This document shows positions 1 through 9,111 of a DNA stretch of 64,000 nucleotides, one piece after another. The stretch's first letter is position 1, and each line of letters begins with the position of its first letter. Source of the stretch: CADEED01 sp036677145 (GTDB taxonomy: Bacteria; Pseudomonadota; Gammaproteobacteria; Steroidobacterales; Steroidobacteraceae). Position numbers and translations under genes: made by a program. The stretch covers positions 11,515-75,514 of the forward strand of contig JAKFFF010000109.1 in NCBI GenBank assembly GCA_036677145.1. The letters are read 5' to 3'. Below the pieces are notes generated by a model. It worked only from the letters and a program-made list of their open reading frames with translations, did not search any database and was not told the origin of the DNA.

Positions 1-980
1 TGCGAGACGCGCCACGCGCCCCAGCCACACAACCCCGCGATCGAGAGGAACACGAGATTCGGCATGCCGGGGATCAGGCCCATGATGCCGAGCACGGCCG
101 CGGCAACACCGAGCGCCTTGGGCTGGCCAAACAATTGTTTGCCGAGCTCCTGGCCGATGTCCTGCTCGCGCGAGATACGCGTGACGATGATGGCGACCGC
201 GACCGACAGCAGCAGGCCCGGGATCTGCGCCACGAGACCGTCACCAATCGTCAGCAGTGTGTAAGTGCGCCCCGCTTCGCCCACCGGCAGGTCGTGCATC
301 ATCGTGCCGATCAGCAGGCCACCGACAATGTTGATGACCAGGATCAGGATGCCGGCGATCGCGTCGCCGCGAACGAACTTGCTGGCGCCGTCCATCGAGC
401 CGTAGAAATCCGATTCGGCGCGCACTTCGGCGCGGCGCTGGCGGGCTTCGTCCTGCGTGATGATGCCGGCGTTCATGTCGGCGTCGATGGCCATCTGCTT
501 GCCGGGCATCGAATCCAACGCGAAACGCGCCGAGACTTCCGACACGCGGCCCGCGCCCTTCGTGACGACCACGAAGTTGATGATGGTCAGGATGATGAAC
601 ACCACCACGCCGACGGCGTAGTTGCCGCCGATCACGAATTCGCCGAAAGCCGCGATGACCTTGCCGGCCGCATGCGAGCCCTCGTGGCCGTGCATGAGTA
701 CGACACGCGTCGAGGCGACGTTGAGCGCGAGGCGCAGGATCGTGACCAGCAGCAGCACGGTCGGGAAGATCGCGAACTCGAGCGGTCTTTTGACCTGGAA
801 CACCGCCATCACGATGATCAGCGACAGCGCGATGTTGAACGTGAACAACACGTCGAGCATCAGCGGCGGCAGCGGCAGGATCATCATCGCGAGGATCGCG
901 ATGAGTCCGACCGGCACGCCGATGCCCACACGCATCATCGCGCCCATTCCACTTCCTGCATTGTCGTCTGCGAGGGCCAT
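1..980 (-). CDS. flhA: Flagellar export gate protein FlhA, N-terminal part (cut by window edge)
   Basis: FlhA forms the nonameric export gate of the flagellar type III secretion system in the inner membrane. The first 326 codons are present; the 3' end lies beyond position 1. The start is the ATG at 980-978, six bases after the flhB stop, so it is the last visible gene of the fliL-flhA run. The translation shows several hydrophobic helices and the family's conserved cytoplasmic loop RFALDSMPGKQMAIDAD, part of the FHIPEP signature. Identity is secure; the cytoplasmic C-terminal domain cannot be judged here. Confidence 0.96.
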   Translation of the reverse strand, partial: MALADDNAGSGMGAMMRVGIGVPVGLIAILAMMILPLPPLMLDVLFTFNIALSLIIVMAVFQVKRPLEFAIFPTVLLLVTILRLALNVASTRVVLMHGHEGSHAAGKVIAAFGEFVIGGNYAVGVVVFIILTIINFVVVTKGAGRVSEVSARFALDSMPGKQMAIDADMNAGIITQDEARQRRAEVRAESDFYGSMDGASKFVRGDAIAGILILVINIVGGLLIGTMMHDLPVGEAGRTYTLLTIGDGLVAQIPGLLLSVAVAIIVTRISREQDIGQELGKQLFGQPKALGVAAAVLGIMGLIPGMPNLVFLSIAGLCGWGAWRVS

Positions 981-986
981 GATTCC

Positions 987-2117
987 TTACTGAATGGTCT
1001 GCGGCGGTGCCGGGGGCGGATCAAAACTGGGCGCCGGAGGCGGCGCCATGCCGCGCTCACGCGCGGCGCGCAGCTGGAACACGTACGTGAGCACCTGCGC
1101 GACGGCCACATACAGCGCCGCGGGCACTTCACGCCCGATGTCCACGCTGCGATGCAGGGCGCGCGCCAACGGCGGCGCTTCGATGACCGGCACGCCGTGT
1201 TCGGCGGCGATCTCGCGAATCTTCGCGGCCAGCAGGTCCGTGCCCTTGGCGACCACGACCGGCGCGCGCATCTTCTTGTCGTCGTACCGCAGCGCGACGG
1301 AGAAATGGGTCGGGTTGGTTACCACCACGTCCGCGGTCGGCACTTCCTGCAACATCCGGCCGCGCGACAACTCGCGCTGCGCTTCACGGATGCGGCCGCG
1401 GGTCTCGGGCGAGCCTTCGCTTTCCTTGTATTCCTCGCGCACTTCCTCGCGGGTCATGCGCAGGTCCTTCGAGTGCTGCCAGAGCTGGAACGGCACGTCG
1501 ATCGCCGCGATGATCGCGAGCCCGCACACCAGCACGAGCAGCGAGTACGAGATGAGTGATCCGGCATGCCCGATGGCGGCGTTTACCGGCTCGGCGGTCA
1601 GGCCCATGAGCTGCGGCGTGAGCGCCTTGATCAGGATGAATGCGATCACCCCGATGACGAAAACCTTGGCGAGACCCTTGCAGAGCTCGATCAGCGCGCG
1701 GGCGGAGAACATGCGGCCGATACCCTTGCCCGGGTTGATGCGCCCGAACTGCGGCGCGAGCGCCTGGGTCGAGAAATTCCAGCCGCCAATCACCAGCGGC
1801 GCCGCCAGCGCGGCGCAGAAAGTCGCGCCGAGAATCGGCAGCACGATCAGGATGGCGCGCGAACCGGCCGACTGCAGCGCCGGCCAGATGGCGTCGGCGG
1901 ACATGGCCTGCGCGTGCGACAGGCTCAGCATGTCGCGCATGAAATCTATGAATTGGCCGGTCGACATCTGCCCCAGGGAGTAGATAGCCGCCGCGGCCGA
2001 GATGCACACCGCCGCCATCGACAGCTCGGCAGAGCGCGGCACCTGGCCTTTCTTGCGCGCCTCCTGCAGGCGCTTCGGTGTAGCTTGTTCGGTACGTTCC
2101 TGGCCACTCTCGGACAT
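987..2117 (-). CDS. flhB: Flagellar export switch protein FlhB
   Basis: FlhB is the inner-membrane export component that switches substrate specificity from rod/hook to filament proteins. The 376-residue product has a charged N-terminus, four hydrophobic segments (about 35-50, 88-110, 150-170, 188-208) and a cytoplasmic C-terminal domain. The autocleavage motif NPTH is at residues 268-271, where the family cuts between Asn and Pro. Length is normal. It lies four bases after fliR and six before flhA, so the genes are probably translated together. FliK, encoded upstream in the same cluster, is its usual partner in the switch. Confidence 0.97.
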   Translation of the reverse strand: MSESGQERTEQATPKRLQEARKKGQVPRSAELSMAAVCISAAAAIYSLGQMSTGQFIDFMRDMLSLSHAQAMSADAIWPALQSAGSRAILIVLPILGATFCAALAAPLVIGGWNFSTQALAPQFGRINPGKGIGRMFSARALIELCKGLAKVFVIGVIAFILIKALTPQLMGLTAEPVNAAIGHAGSLISYSLLVLVCGLAIIAAIDVPFQLWQHSKDLRMTREEVREEYKESEGSPETRGRIREAQRELSRGRMLQEVPTADVVVTNPTHFSVALRYDDKKMRAPVVVAKGTDLLAAKIREIAAEHGVPVIEAPPLARALHRSVDIGREVPAALYVAVAQVLTYVFQLRAARERGMAPPPAPSFDPPPAPPQTIQ

Positions 2118-2121
2118 GGCG

Positions 2122-2898
2122 TCAGCCCCCGCTCAACGCGCGCAGGAACTGGAAGCCCTGCGCGATGAGTGTCGTGATGCCCTCGGTCAGCGGACCGATA
2201 CCGGCCAGCACGACCACCAGGCCGATGACGAGTGAAACCGGGAAACCGACGGCGAAGAGGTTGAGCGCCGGGGCCGCGCGGCTCACCACGCCGAACGCGA
2301 GATTGACGATCAGCAGCGCGGTGATTCCGGGCAGCGCGATGGAGATGGCGCCGGAGAATAACTGCCCGCCCCACAACACCAGCGACCAGAGTCCTTCGCG
2401 CCCGAGTCCCGTGGTGCCGATCGGCAAGGTCGAGAAGCCGCCGGAGAGCACGTCGAGCAGCACGAGGTGGCCGTCGAGCGCCAGGAACACCAGCGTCGCG
2501 AGAATGATGTAGAGCTGGCCGAGCGCGGCCGTGCTGCTGCCGCGCAGCGGATCGACGTTGAAGGCGAACGACAGGCCCATGCTGTTGGCGAGCAACTGTC
2601 CTGCGAGCCCCAGGGCGTCGAAGACGACCTGCATGGCGAAGCCGAGCGCGATACCGATGAGCATCTGTTGCGCGACGACGATGACACCCTGCGGCGAAAA
2701 CGGCGCGATGCCTGCGTCGGGCATCAGCGGCGCGACCAGCGCGGTCAACGCAACCGCCAGCAACACACGCATACGCGCCGGCACGAACCGCGCGCCGAAC
2801 ATCGGCGCGACCATCAGGAACGCGCCAATACGCGCGAACGGGAAAAACGCGCCCGCCACCCACGCCTCGAGTTGCCCAGTTGTCAGAGCAATGGGCAC
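2122..2898 (-). CDS. fliR: Flagellar export protein FliR
   Basis: FliR is a core membrane component of the flagellar export gate and assembles with FliP and FliQ. The 258-residue product is almost wholly hydrophobic, with several predicted helices. Phrases such as PMFGARFVPARMRVLLAVAL near residues 30-50 and the glycine-rich NSMGLSFAF region fit the FliR/SpaR/YscT family. It lies four bases after fliQ and just before flhB in the canonical fliPQR-flhB order. Confidence 0.96.
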   Translation of the reverse strand: MPIALTTGQLEAWVAGAFFPFARIGAFLMVAPMFGARFVPARMRVLLAVALTALVAPLMPDAGIAPFSPQGVIVVAQQMLIGIALGFAMQVVFDALGLAGQLLANSMGLSFAFNVDPLRGSSTAALGQLYIILATLVFLALDGHLVLLDVLSGGFSTLPIGTTGLGREGLWSLVLWGGQLFSGAISIALPGITALLIVNLAFGVVSRAAPALNLFAVGFPVSLVIGLVVVLAGIGPLTEGITTLIAQGFQFLRALSGG

Positions 2899-2902
2899 GG
2901 GG

Positions 2903-3172
2903 TTATCCGATCATCCCGGGAATGCTTTCGATGAGATTGCGCGTGTATTCGACCAGCGTGCGCAACATCCACGGCCCGGTTATCGCGAGCACCGCGGCCA
3001 TCGCGAGCAGTTTGGGGATGAACGACAGCGTCATCTCGTTGATCTGCGTCGCCGCCTGGAAAATGCCGACGATCAGACCGACCGCGAGCGCGGTCAGCAG
3101 CAGCGGCGCCGACAGCGTGAGGGTCATCTCGAGCGCGTGGCGGCCGATGGTAACGACGGTTTCGGGAGTCAT
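2903..3172 (-). CDS. fliQ: Flagellar export protein FliQ
   Basis: FliQ is the small export-gate subunit present in four copies around the FliP/FliR core. The 89-residue product has the expected two long hydrophobic helices, roughly residues 15-38 and 50-75, and the typical N-terminus MTPETVVTIGRHALEMTLTL. The length is exactly that of the family. It lies between fliP (gap 25 bases) and fliR (gap 4 bases). Confidence 0.96.
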   Translation of the reverse strand: MTPETVVTIGRHALEMTLTLSAPLLLTALAVGLIVGIFQAATQINEMTLSFIPKLLAMAAVLAITGPWMLRTLVEYTRNLIESIPGMIG

Positions 3173-3197
3173 GCTCTGGCCCTGCCTGAAGAAACTG

Positions 3198-3959
3198 TCA
3201 TCTGAAAAAACTCTGGGCCAGCGTGCCCATCACCAGCGCCCAGCCATCCACCAGCACGAACAACATGATCTTGAACGGCAGCGAAATCAGCACGGGCGAC
3301 AACATCATCATGCCCATCGACATGAGCACGCTCGCGACCACCAGGTCGATGATCACGAACGGAATGAACAGCAGGAATCCGATCTGGAACGCGGTCTTCA
3401 ATTCACTGGTCATGAAGGCCGGCACGAGAATGTTGAGCGGCACGTCGTTCGGAGTGGCGAAGCCCTTCCCGCCCGAGATGCGCACGAATGTCGCGATGTC
3501 CGACTCGCGCGTCTGCTCGAGCATGAAACCCTTGAGCGGCACGATGGCGCGTTCGAGCGCGACCGTGGTTTCGATGGTGCCGGCGAGATAGGGCTGCGCG
3601 GCTTCCGTGTTGATCTTCTCGATCACGGGCGCCATGACGAACAGCGTGAGGAACAGCGCCAGGCCCACAAGCACCTGGTTGGGCGGCGTCTGGCCCGCGC
3701 CGAGCGCCTGCCGCAGGATGGCGAGCACGATCACGATGCGCGTGAAGGCGGTCATCATGAGCACGATGGCCGGCAGCAGCGTCAGCACCGTCATCAGGAT
3801 CAGGACTTGCAGCGTCAGCGAATAAGTCTGGCCGCCGCCCGGGTTGGTCGTCACGGTGACGGCCGGCAGCGTTCCGCCGCCCGTGGCCGCCGCTTCGGCC
3901 AGCATCGGCACGAACATCAGGCAAGGCAGCAGGAATTTCAGAATCGCGCGCGCGTTCAT
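3198..3959 (-). CDS. fliP: Flagellar export protein FliP
   Basis: FliP forms the pentameric export-gate core in the inner membrane. The 253-residue product begins with a hydrophobic signal-like segment (about residues 7-24), as is usual for FliP. It contains the family phrase MTAFTRIVIVLAILRQALG around residues 70-88 and a conserved C-terminal membrane region ending in GWALVMGTLAQSFFR. Its start overlaps the fliO stop by four bases, so translation is probably coupled. Confidence 0.97.
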   Translation of the reverse strand: MNARAILKFLLPCLMFVPMLAEAAATGGGTLPAVTVTTNPGGGQTYSLTLQVLILMTVLTLLPAIVLMMTAFTRIVIVLAILRQALGAGQTPPNQVLVGLALFLTLFVMAPVIEKINTEAAQPYLAGTIETTVALERAIVPLKGFMLEQTRESDIATFVRISGGKGFATPNDVPLNILVPAFMTSELKTAFQIGFLLFIPFVIIDLVVASVLMSMGMMMLSPVLISLPFKIMLFVLVDGWALVMGTLAQSFFR

Positions 3960-4357
3960 CGTCCCGCCCCGCCCTTGCCAAGGCTCTTCATCAGCAGATC
4001 GCGGAAGTTAGGCAGCGCAGGTCCCTGCGATTCGGGAGCGGGCGGCGCATTGGTATTGGCGCCCGCGGGGAACACGTGCAGCGGTGTCACATTGCCGCCG
4101 GCAACGCCGATGAGGATGTCGGTATCGCCGACGCGCACGAGCACGCAGCGTTCTTTCGGACCCAACGCGCGGTCGCCGAGCACCTGGATGCGGTCCTGCC
4201 CGCCGACGCTGATCCGCCGCATGCGGCGCGCCATCCAGGCGAGCAACGCAATGACGCCGAGCACCAGCAGCAGCGCGAAGGTGACCTCGAGCGTGCCACC
4301 GGCCGTGCCGGCGTGCGCGGCCGTCGTGGGAGCGGCGAACAGCGTGGGATCCGACAT
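3956..4357 (-). CDS. fliO: Flagellar biosynthesis protein FliO
   Basis: FliO is a small bitopic membrane protein that helps assemble FliP into the export gate. The 133-residue product has one hydrophobic helix (about residues 26-42), followed by a basic patch and a cytoplasmic domain. That domain contains the family-like pattern RIQVLGDRALGPKERCVLVR. FliO is poorly conserved in general. The call rests on this domain, the length and its position between fliN and fliP. Confidence 0.9.
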   Translation of the reverse strand: MSDPTLFAAPTTAAHAGTAGGTLEVTFALLLVLGVIALLAWMARRMRRISVGGQDRIQVLGDRALGPKERCVLVRVGDTDILIGVAGGNVTPLHVFPAGANTNAPPAPESQGPALPNFRDLLMKSLGKGGAGR

Positions 4358-4360
4358 GGG

Positions 4361-4678
4361 TTACTTGAGCTTGCGGATGCGTTCCGCCGGGCTCACGACG
4401 TCCGTGATGCGGATGCCGAATTTCTCGTTGACCACGACGACTTCGCCGTGCGCGACGAGAGTGCCGTTGACGAATACGTCGAGCGGCTCGCCCGCGGCGC
4501 GGTCGAGTTCGACGACGCTGCCCTGGTTGAGCTGCAGCAGGTTGCGGATCGGGATGCGCGTGCGGCCGACTTCCATCGACAGCGTGACGGGCACGTCGAG
4601 AATGACGTCGAGATTGACGTCATTGCCCTCGCCCTCTGCGCCCTGCGGCGCGACGGCCGCTTCAGTTTTGGCATTCAT
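4361..4678 (-). CDS. fliN: Flagellar motor switch protein FliN
   Basis: FliN is the C-ring component that, with FliM and FliG, sets rotation direction and also docks export complexes. The 105-residue product has a short variable N-terminus and a complete SpoA (surface presentation of antigens) domain over residues 22-100. The signature includes GSVVELDRAAGEPLDVFVNG and GEVVVVNEKFGIRITDVV. It follows fliM by 11 bases. Confidence 0.96.
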   Translation of the reverse strand: MNAKTEAAVAPQGAEGEGNDVNLDVILDVPVTLSMEVGRTRIPIRNLLQLNQGSVVELDRAAGEPLDVFVNGTLVAHGEVVVVNEKFGIRITDVVSPAERIRKLK

Positions 4679-4689
4679 CTTGAGTTCCT

Positions 4690-5694
4690 TCAGGTAGGTC
4701 GGCGCAGCGCTTCCACGGCCGTGAGACCGGGCCGGCGGATTCGCTGTTCATAACGCACACATTGCTGGCCGCGCGACACGCCGAACGCGCCGCGGAACAG
4801 CGGCACGCCCTCGGCGAGTACGGTGGCCTTGCCGGAAAAATCGCAGGGCAGGACGTCGCCCGCCTTGAGCTCGACGAGTTGCGACAGCGTGATGCTGCCG
4901 CTGCCGAGCACGGTGCTGAGTTCGACTTCCGCGTCCTGCAGTCCGTCCTTGAGCGAGGAGATCCAGCGTTCGTCCTGCTCGGCGCGATCGGATTGCACGC
5001 CGGAGTCGAGCACCTCGCGCAGTGGCTCGATCATCGAGTACGGCATCACGATGTGCATCGGTCCGCCACCGCCGTCGAGCGTGATCTGGAACGGACACAC
5101 CACCACGACCTCGGAGGGTGTGACGATGCTGGCGAAGTTCGGATTGATTTCGGAGCTGAGGTATTCGACTTCGATGTTCGCGAGCGGCGTCCACGCCTCG
5201 CGCATGTCGGTGAACGCGCTGCGCAACAGCATCTGCACGATGCGCAGCTCGGTCGGCGTGAATTCGCGGCCTTCGATCTTCATGTGACGGCCGACGCCGC
5301 CGAAGAAGTTGTCGACGATGGCGAACACAAGTTTCGGATCGAGCACGAACAGCCCGGTGCCGCGCAGCGGGTTGATCTTCACGAGGTTCAGGTTCACCGG
5401 CAGCGTCAGCCCCTGCGTGTACTCGCTGAACTTCTTCATCTGGATCTGGCCGACCGACAGCTCGACGGTGCGGCGCAGGAGGTTGTAGAGGCTCACGCGC
5501 AGCAGGCGCGCCATGCGCTCGTTGACCATCTCGAGCGTCGGCATGCGGCCGCGCACGATGCCCATCTCGCGGCTGAAATCGTAGAGACGTGTTTCACCGG
5601 GCGCGGGCGCCGGGTCGGTGCTGACTGCGCCGGCGTCGACGCCGTTGAGCAGCGCGTCGATTTCGTCCTGGTTGAGTACTTCCTGTCCGCTCAT
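4690..5694 (-). CDS. fliM: Flagellar motor switch protein FliM
   Basis: FliM is the C-ring protein that binds phosphorylated CheY and controls rotation direction. The 334-residue product starts with the CheY-binding segment VLNQDEIDALLNGV (residues 5-18), close to the classic LSQAEIDALL motif. Next come a central CheC-like domain, with the conserved KINPLRGTGLFVLDP stretch, and a C-terminal SpoA domain. The intact N-terminal peptide implies a chemotaxis pathway, although no che genes lie in this window. Confidence 0.97.
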   Translation of the reverse strand: MSGQEVLNQDEIDALLNGVDAGAVSTDPAPAPGETRLYDFSREMGIVRGRMPTLEMVNERMARLLRVSLYNLLRRTVELSVGQIQMKKFSEYTQGLTLPVNLNLVKINPLRGTGLFVLDPKLVFAIVDNFFGGVGRHMKIEGREFTPTELRIVQMLLRSAFTDMREAWTPLANIEVEYLSSEINPNFASIVTPSEVVVVCPFQITLDGGGGPMHIVMPYSMIEPLREVLDSGVQSDRAEQDERWISSLKDGLQDAEVELSTVLGSGSITLSQLVELKAGDVLPCDFSGKATVLAEGVPLFRGAFGVSRGQQCVRYEQRIRRPGLTAVEALRRPT

Positions 5695-5707
5695 CGGTCG
5701 TCTCCGG

Positions 5708-6199
5708 CTACTGCATCACGAAGGAAGTGAAATAGAGGGCTTCGACCTGCTTGGGATCGCCCTTCAACTCGAGCACGATGGCGCGGATGCTCTCGAGGCA
5801 GCGCTTGCGCAATTCCTCTTTGCCTTCGGCCGTGGAAGCCGCTTCGAAGGTCTGATTGCTGAGGATCATCAGCAGGTCGTTGCGAACGCGCGGATCGTTG
5901 TCCTTGATCATCGTTTCGATCGCGGGCTCGCGCGTCATGACGCCGACCTGGACCTGCAGGAAGCGCACCATGGACTGCGACTCGAAGTTCACGACGAACG
6001 CGGGCTCGAACGTGATGTAGCGCGGCGGCAGTAGTTGGACCGCGTCGGGTTTCTTCGCGGCCTTGTTGCCGAACATGAACCATCCGCCCGCGCCGCCGCC
6101 CAGCAGCACCACGAGGGCGATGATGATGATCAGGCCTTTGCCTTTCTTCTTGCCGCCCGCGGATTCCGCGCCCTCGACCGGCTCGTTCTCGTCTGCCAT
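5708..6199 (-). CDS. fliL: Flagellar basal body-associated protein FliL
   Basis: FliL surrounds the stator units and supports torque under load. The 163-residue product has a short acidic cytoplasmic N-terminus, a lysine run (GGKKKGKG, residues 15-22), one membrane helix (about 23-41) and a periplasmic domain with YITFEPAFVVNFES. It is the first gene of the fliLMNOPQR-flhBA run and is preceded by a clear sigma-54 promoter. The 142 bases between fliL and the fliK stop hold only that promoter and a weak GGCGCG/CGCGCC hairpin. Confidence 0.95.
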   Translation of the reverse strand: MADENEPVEGAESAGGKKKGKGLIIIIALVVLLGGGAGGWFMFGNKAAKKPDAVQLLPPRYITFEPAFVVNFESQSMVRFLQVQVGVMTREPAIETMIKDNDPRVRNDLLMILSNQTFEAASTAEGKEELRKRCLESIRAIVLELKGDPKQVEALYFTSFVMQ

Positions 6200-6233
6200 G
6201 CACGCATTTCCTGTCGTTCGTTACAGACTGTGG

Positions 6234-6249
6234 TGCAACGTGCGTGCCA
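6234..6249 (-). promoter_or_regulatory. Sigma-54 promoter of the fliL operon
   Basis: On the minus strand the site reads TGGCACG-N4-TTGCA, a full match to the RpoN -24/-12 consensus with correct spacing. Counting 12 bases from the conserved GC puts the start near 6223, 24 bases before the fliL ATG. A FleQ- or FlrC-type activator encoded in this cluster is the likely partner. Confidence 0.88.
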
Positions 6250-6341
6250 CGCCCGAAGCGTGAAAGGCATCACGAAAAGTGCCGCGCGGGTGACGGTTTA
6301 TTGGCGCGCGACGAATGGCGCGCCGTGGGCCGGCGAAAGAA

Positions 6342-7307
6342 TCAGGCGTAGAGGTCGAGCAGTCCCGAGATACGCGTCAAGGTCACGGGCTCGCTGTCGG
6401 CCACCGAATCGATGCCGGGCCGCGGCACACCCGCCAGTTCCGGCCGCCCCCGCTGGGTGAAACCCTGAGAGACGCTGGCGTCGAGCAGACTGAACCCTTG
6501 CGCGGCCAGCATTTCGCGCAGCTTCGGCAGCGAAGCTTCGATGAGGGCGCGCGTTTCCGACTGCGCCGCGCTGAAGTGGATAGTCGCCTGCGAATCGCGG
6601 ACGGTGACGGTGACGTCGACCGGGCCGAGATCCACGGGTGAAAGCTGCAGGGCGGCCTGTGATTCGCCACCGCGCACCAGCGTCGTGATGCGGGTGCCGA
6701 AATCCTCCGCCCAGCGCGGATCGCGCACGTGAGTCGCGATGGTCGTCTGGGTGACGGTCGCAGGCGCCGCCCGCGGGGCCTGCGCCAGAAGTTCGTTGGC
6801 GCGCGCCGGCGCTGCGCTTGCGTCCACGCCCGCCAGGGCCGCCTCATCCGCGGCGCCCTGCTCGGCCAGCACACCCGCGAGCGCCATCGCGCCGGCGGCA
6901 TTGCCAGCGGTATTGGCAGCGGGATCCTTGCCGGCGTCCGCCTGCTGCGGGGTGACCGCGGTGCCCGACGACGCGCCGTCCGGCTGCGATCCGGCATCCG
7001 CCGGAGTCGCCGGACGCTGCGCCACATTCAGAAGGCCCGCGAGAAATTCCAGCGAGCCTTCTTCCGTGTCCTCGTCGAGTTCGTCGAGCTGGGGTTCGTC
7101 TTCCAGTCCGGACAAATCCGCCTCGAGTGTCGCGGCGCCCGCGCTCGCGGCCGCCTGCTGCTCGGCGGCGCTGGCGGCCAGTGCCTCGAGCGCCAGGATG
7201 AAATCAAACGGCGTCGCGCGCGCGGATGCGGGCGCGGATGCGGATGCGTTGGCTGGCGTATCCGCGTTGGCGATATCCGGCGGCGTCGACATGGGCGCGG
7301 CAATCAT
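6342..7307 (-). CDS. fliK: Flagellar hook-length control protein FliK
   Basis: FliK measures hook length and triggers the FlhB specificity switch. The 321-residue product has a long, low-complexity Ala/Pro/Gln-rich N-terminal half with an acidic patch near residues 65-90. The C-terminal Flg_hook domain is at about 200-290 and shows the pattern LQLSPVDLGPVDVTVTV followed by an R-x-x-L-x-x-x-L helix. It is the last gene of the fliEFGHIJK run and overlaps the fliJ stop by four bases. FliK N-termini are always variable, so the call rests on the C-terminal domain and position. Confidence 0.93.
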   Translation of the reverse strand: MIAAPMSTPPDIANADTPANASASAPASARATPFDFILALEALAASAAEQQAAASAGAATLEADLSGLEDEPQLDELDEDTEEGSLEFLAGLLNVAQRPATPADAGSQPDGASSGTAVTPQQADAGKDPAANTAGNAAGAMALAGVLAEQGAADEAALAGVDASAAPARANELLAQAPRAAPATVTQTTIATHVRDPRWAEDFGTRITTLVRGGESQAALQLSPVDLGPVDVTVTVRDSQATIHFSAAQSETRALIEASLPKLREMLAAQGFSLLDASVSQGFTQRGRPELAGVPRPGIDSVADSEPVTLTRISGLLDLYA

Positions 7308-7759
7308 GAGTTGCGTTCTCGAATGTTCGGGCGTTGTTGTTGTGAAAGCTCATCGCTTTCCTGCTGATCCCGGCGCAGCGCGGCGCGGTTCTCCTCGCCC
7401 TGCCAGCGCTCGGCAAGCGTGTCGACCACGTGCGAACGCTGTGCGGCCTCGCGCCAATGCGTGCGTTGCGCCTCGAGGGCGCTGCGCGCGAGGGCCACCA
7501 GCTCGCGCTGCTGGCCAAGCGCTTCGGCGAGTTTGGCCATGAAAGTCTGGAAGTCCCGCATGCCGACGACATCGACTCCGGAGCCGGCGCGTTTCGCGAA
7601 GCCGGCCTCGTACTCTCCGCGGTATTTCTCCAACGCCTGGAGTTTGTCCTGCATGTCGGCCAGGTGGCGCTCGGCGTCGCCGACGCGTTTTGCGCGCTCC
7701 TGCTCGGCGCGCGCGGCGACCTGCTGGACGACATCGAGACGTTCGGAGCGTTTCTTCAT
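7304..7759 (-). CDS. fliJ: Flagellar export chaperone/stalk protein FliJ
   Basis: FliJ is the coiled-coil stalk of the FliI ATPase ring and links the ATPase to the FlhA gate. The 151-residue product is almost entirely helical and highly charged, without membrane segments, as expected. The start is the ATG at 7759-7757, embedded in an ATGA overlap with the fliI stop. The same frame stays open upstream through fliI and can mislead gene callers into a 664-residue fusion. Its stop overlaps the fliK start by four bases. Confidence 0.93.
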   Translation of the reverse strand: MKKRSERLDVVQQVAARAEQERAKRVGDAERHLADMQDKLQALEKYRGEYEAGFAKRAGSGVDVVGMRDFQTFMAKLAEALGQQRELVALARSALEAQRTHWREAAQRSHVVDTLAERWQGEENRAALRRDQQESDELSQQQRPNIRERNS

Positions 7760-9111
7760 TTGGGGAACAACTGGCGCAGCGCGTTGACAGCTTCGGCGTG
7801 CCCGACGCGCTGCTCGATCGGCTGCATGAGGAATTTCTGCATCGCCGGCCACAACTCGATGGCGGCGTCGATGCGCGGATCGGAACCCTTCTGGTAGGCG
7901 CCGATGTTGATGAGATCGCGGTTCTGCTGGTAGATCGCGAGCGTCTGACGGAAGCGGCGCACGAGTTCGGCGTGTTCGTGCGGAATGATTTCGTGCATGA
8001 CGCGGCTGACCGAGGCTTCGACGTCGATCGCCGGATACTGGCCGGCCTCGGCGATGCGCCGCGACAGCACCACGTGGCCGTCGAGAATCGCGCGGGCCGA
8101 ATCGGCGATCGGGTCCTGCTGGTCGTCGCCTTCGGTGAGCACGGTGTAGAACGCGGTGATCGAGCCCTTGCCCTTCGCGCCGTTGCCGGCGCGTTCGACC
8201 AGCGCCGGCAGGCGCGCGAACACCGAGGGCGGATATCCACGCGTCGCGGGCGCCTCGCCGATGGCGAGACCGATCTCGCGCTGCGCCTGGGCGAAACGCG
8301 TCAGTGAATCCATGATCAGCAGCACGGACAGTCCGCGCTCGCGGAAATATTCGGCGATCGACGTCGCGAGCCACGCGCCATGCAGGCGGATCAGCGGCGG
8401 ATTGTCGGCCGGGGATGCAACGACGACCGAGCGGCGGCGCCCATCCGGCCCGAGGATGCGTTCGACGAATTCCTTCACTTCGCGGCCGCGCTCGCCGATG
8501 AGGCCGACGACGATCACGTCGGCGCTGGTATATCGCGCCATCATGCCGAGCAGCACCGATTTGCCGACGCCCGATCCGGCGAACAGCCCGATGCGCTGGC
8601 CGCGGCCGACGGTGAGCAGGCTGTTGATCGAACGCACGCCGACATCGAGCGGCGTATCGATCGGATGCCGCGCCAGTGGATTGATGGTCTGGCCGTGTAG
8701 TTTGACGCGCTCGTCCGACTGGATGGGTCCGAGCCCGTCGAGTGGCACGCCATTGCCATCGATCACGCGGCCCAGCAGGCCGGGACCGACATGAACGCTG
8801 CCCGCGCGCTGGCGCGGAATGACGCGCGCCGCCGGCGCGAGTCCATGTACTTCGCCCGTGGGCATCAGGTAGAGCCGGTCGCCCGCGAAACCGACGACCT
8901 CGGCCTCGACCCGCGAACCATCGCCGTTCATCAGGTCGCAGACGTCGCCGACCGCGGCCTGGCAGCCGGAAGCTTCCAGCGCGAGTCCGACCATGCGCGT
9001 GAGTGAACCTTCGACCGGCGGTGCGGGAAGCTGCTCGGCGCGCGATACCTGGCGCGCCATGCGTTCGCGCCAGCCGGGAGCCCGTTCCGCGCGCAGGTTT
9101 GCCGCGCTCAT
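7756..9111 (-). CDS. fliI: Flagellum-specific ATPase FliI
   Basis: FliI is the hexameric ATPase that energises and unfolds flagellar export substrates, related to F1-ATPase beta. The 451-residue product has the P-loop GSGVGKSV at residues 179-186 and the catalytic-glutamate region GLIGERGREVKEF. The Walker B stretch LSVLLIMDSLTRFAQAQREI and the P-x-T-R-G-Y-P-P-S-V signature follow. Length is normal. It overlaps both fliH and fliJ by four bases, implying coupled translation of the FliH-FliI-FliJ complex. Confidence 0.97.
   Translation of the reverse strand: MSAANLRAERAPGWRERMARQVSRAEQLPAPPVEGSLTRMVGLALEASGCQAAVGDVCDLMNGDGSRVEAEVVGFAGDRLYLMPTGEVHGLAPAARVIPRQRAGSVHVGPGLLGRVIDGNGVPLDGLGPIQSDERVKLHGQTINPLARHPIDTPLDVGVRSINSLLTVGRGQRIGLFAGSGVGKSVLLGMMARYTSADVIVVGLIGERGREVKEFVERILGPDGRRRSVVVASPADNPPLIRLHGAWLATSIAEYFRERGLSVLLIMDSLTRFAQAQREIGLAIGEAPATRGYPPSVFARLPALVERAGNGAKGKGSITAFYTVLTEGDDQQDPIADSARAILDGHVVLSRRIAEAGQYPAIDVEASVSRVMHEIIPHEHAELVRRFRQTLAIYQQNRDLINIGAYQKGSDPRIDAAIELWPAMQKFLMQPIEQRVGHAEAVNALRQLFPK

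Noticed and set aside
135..1559. 474-residue plus-strand open frame opposite flhA and flhB
   Set aside because: Composition is Arg/His/Asp-rich shadow coding; both strands are open because of high GC. The minus-strand frames match flhA and flhB.
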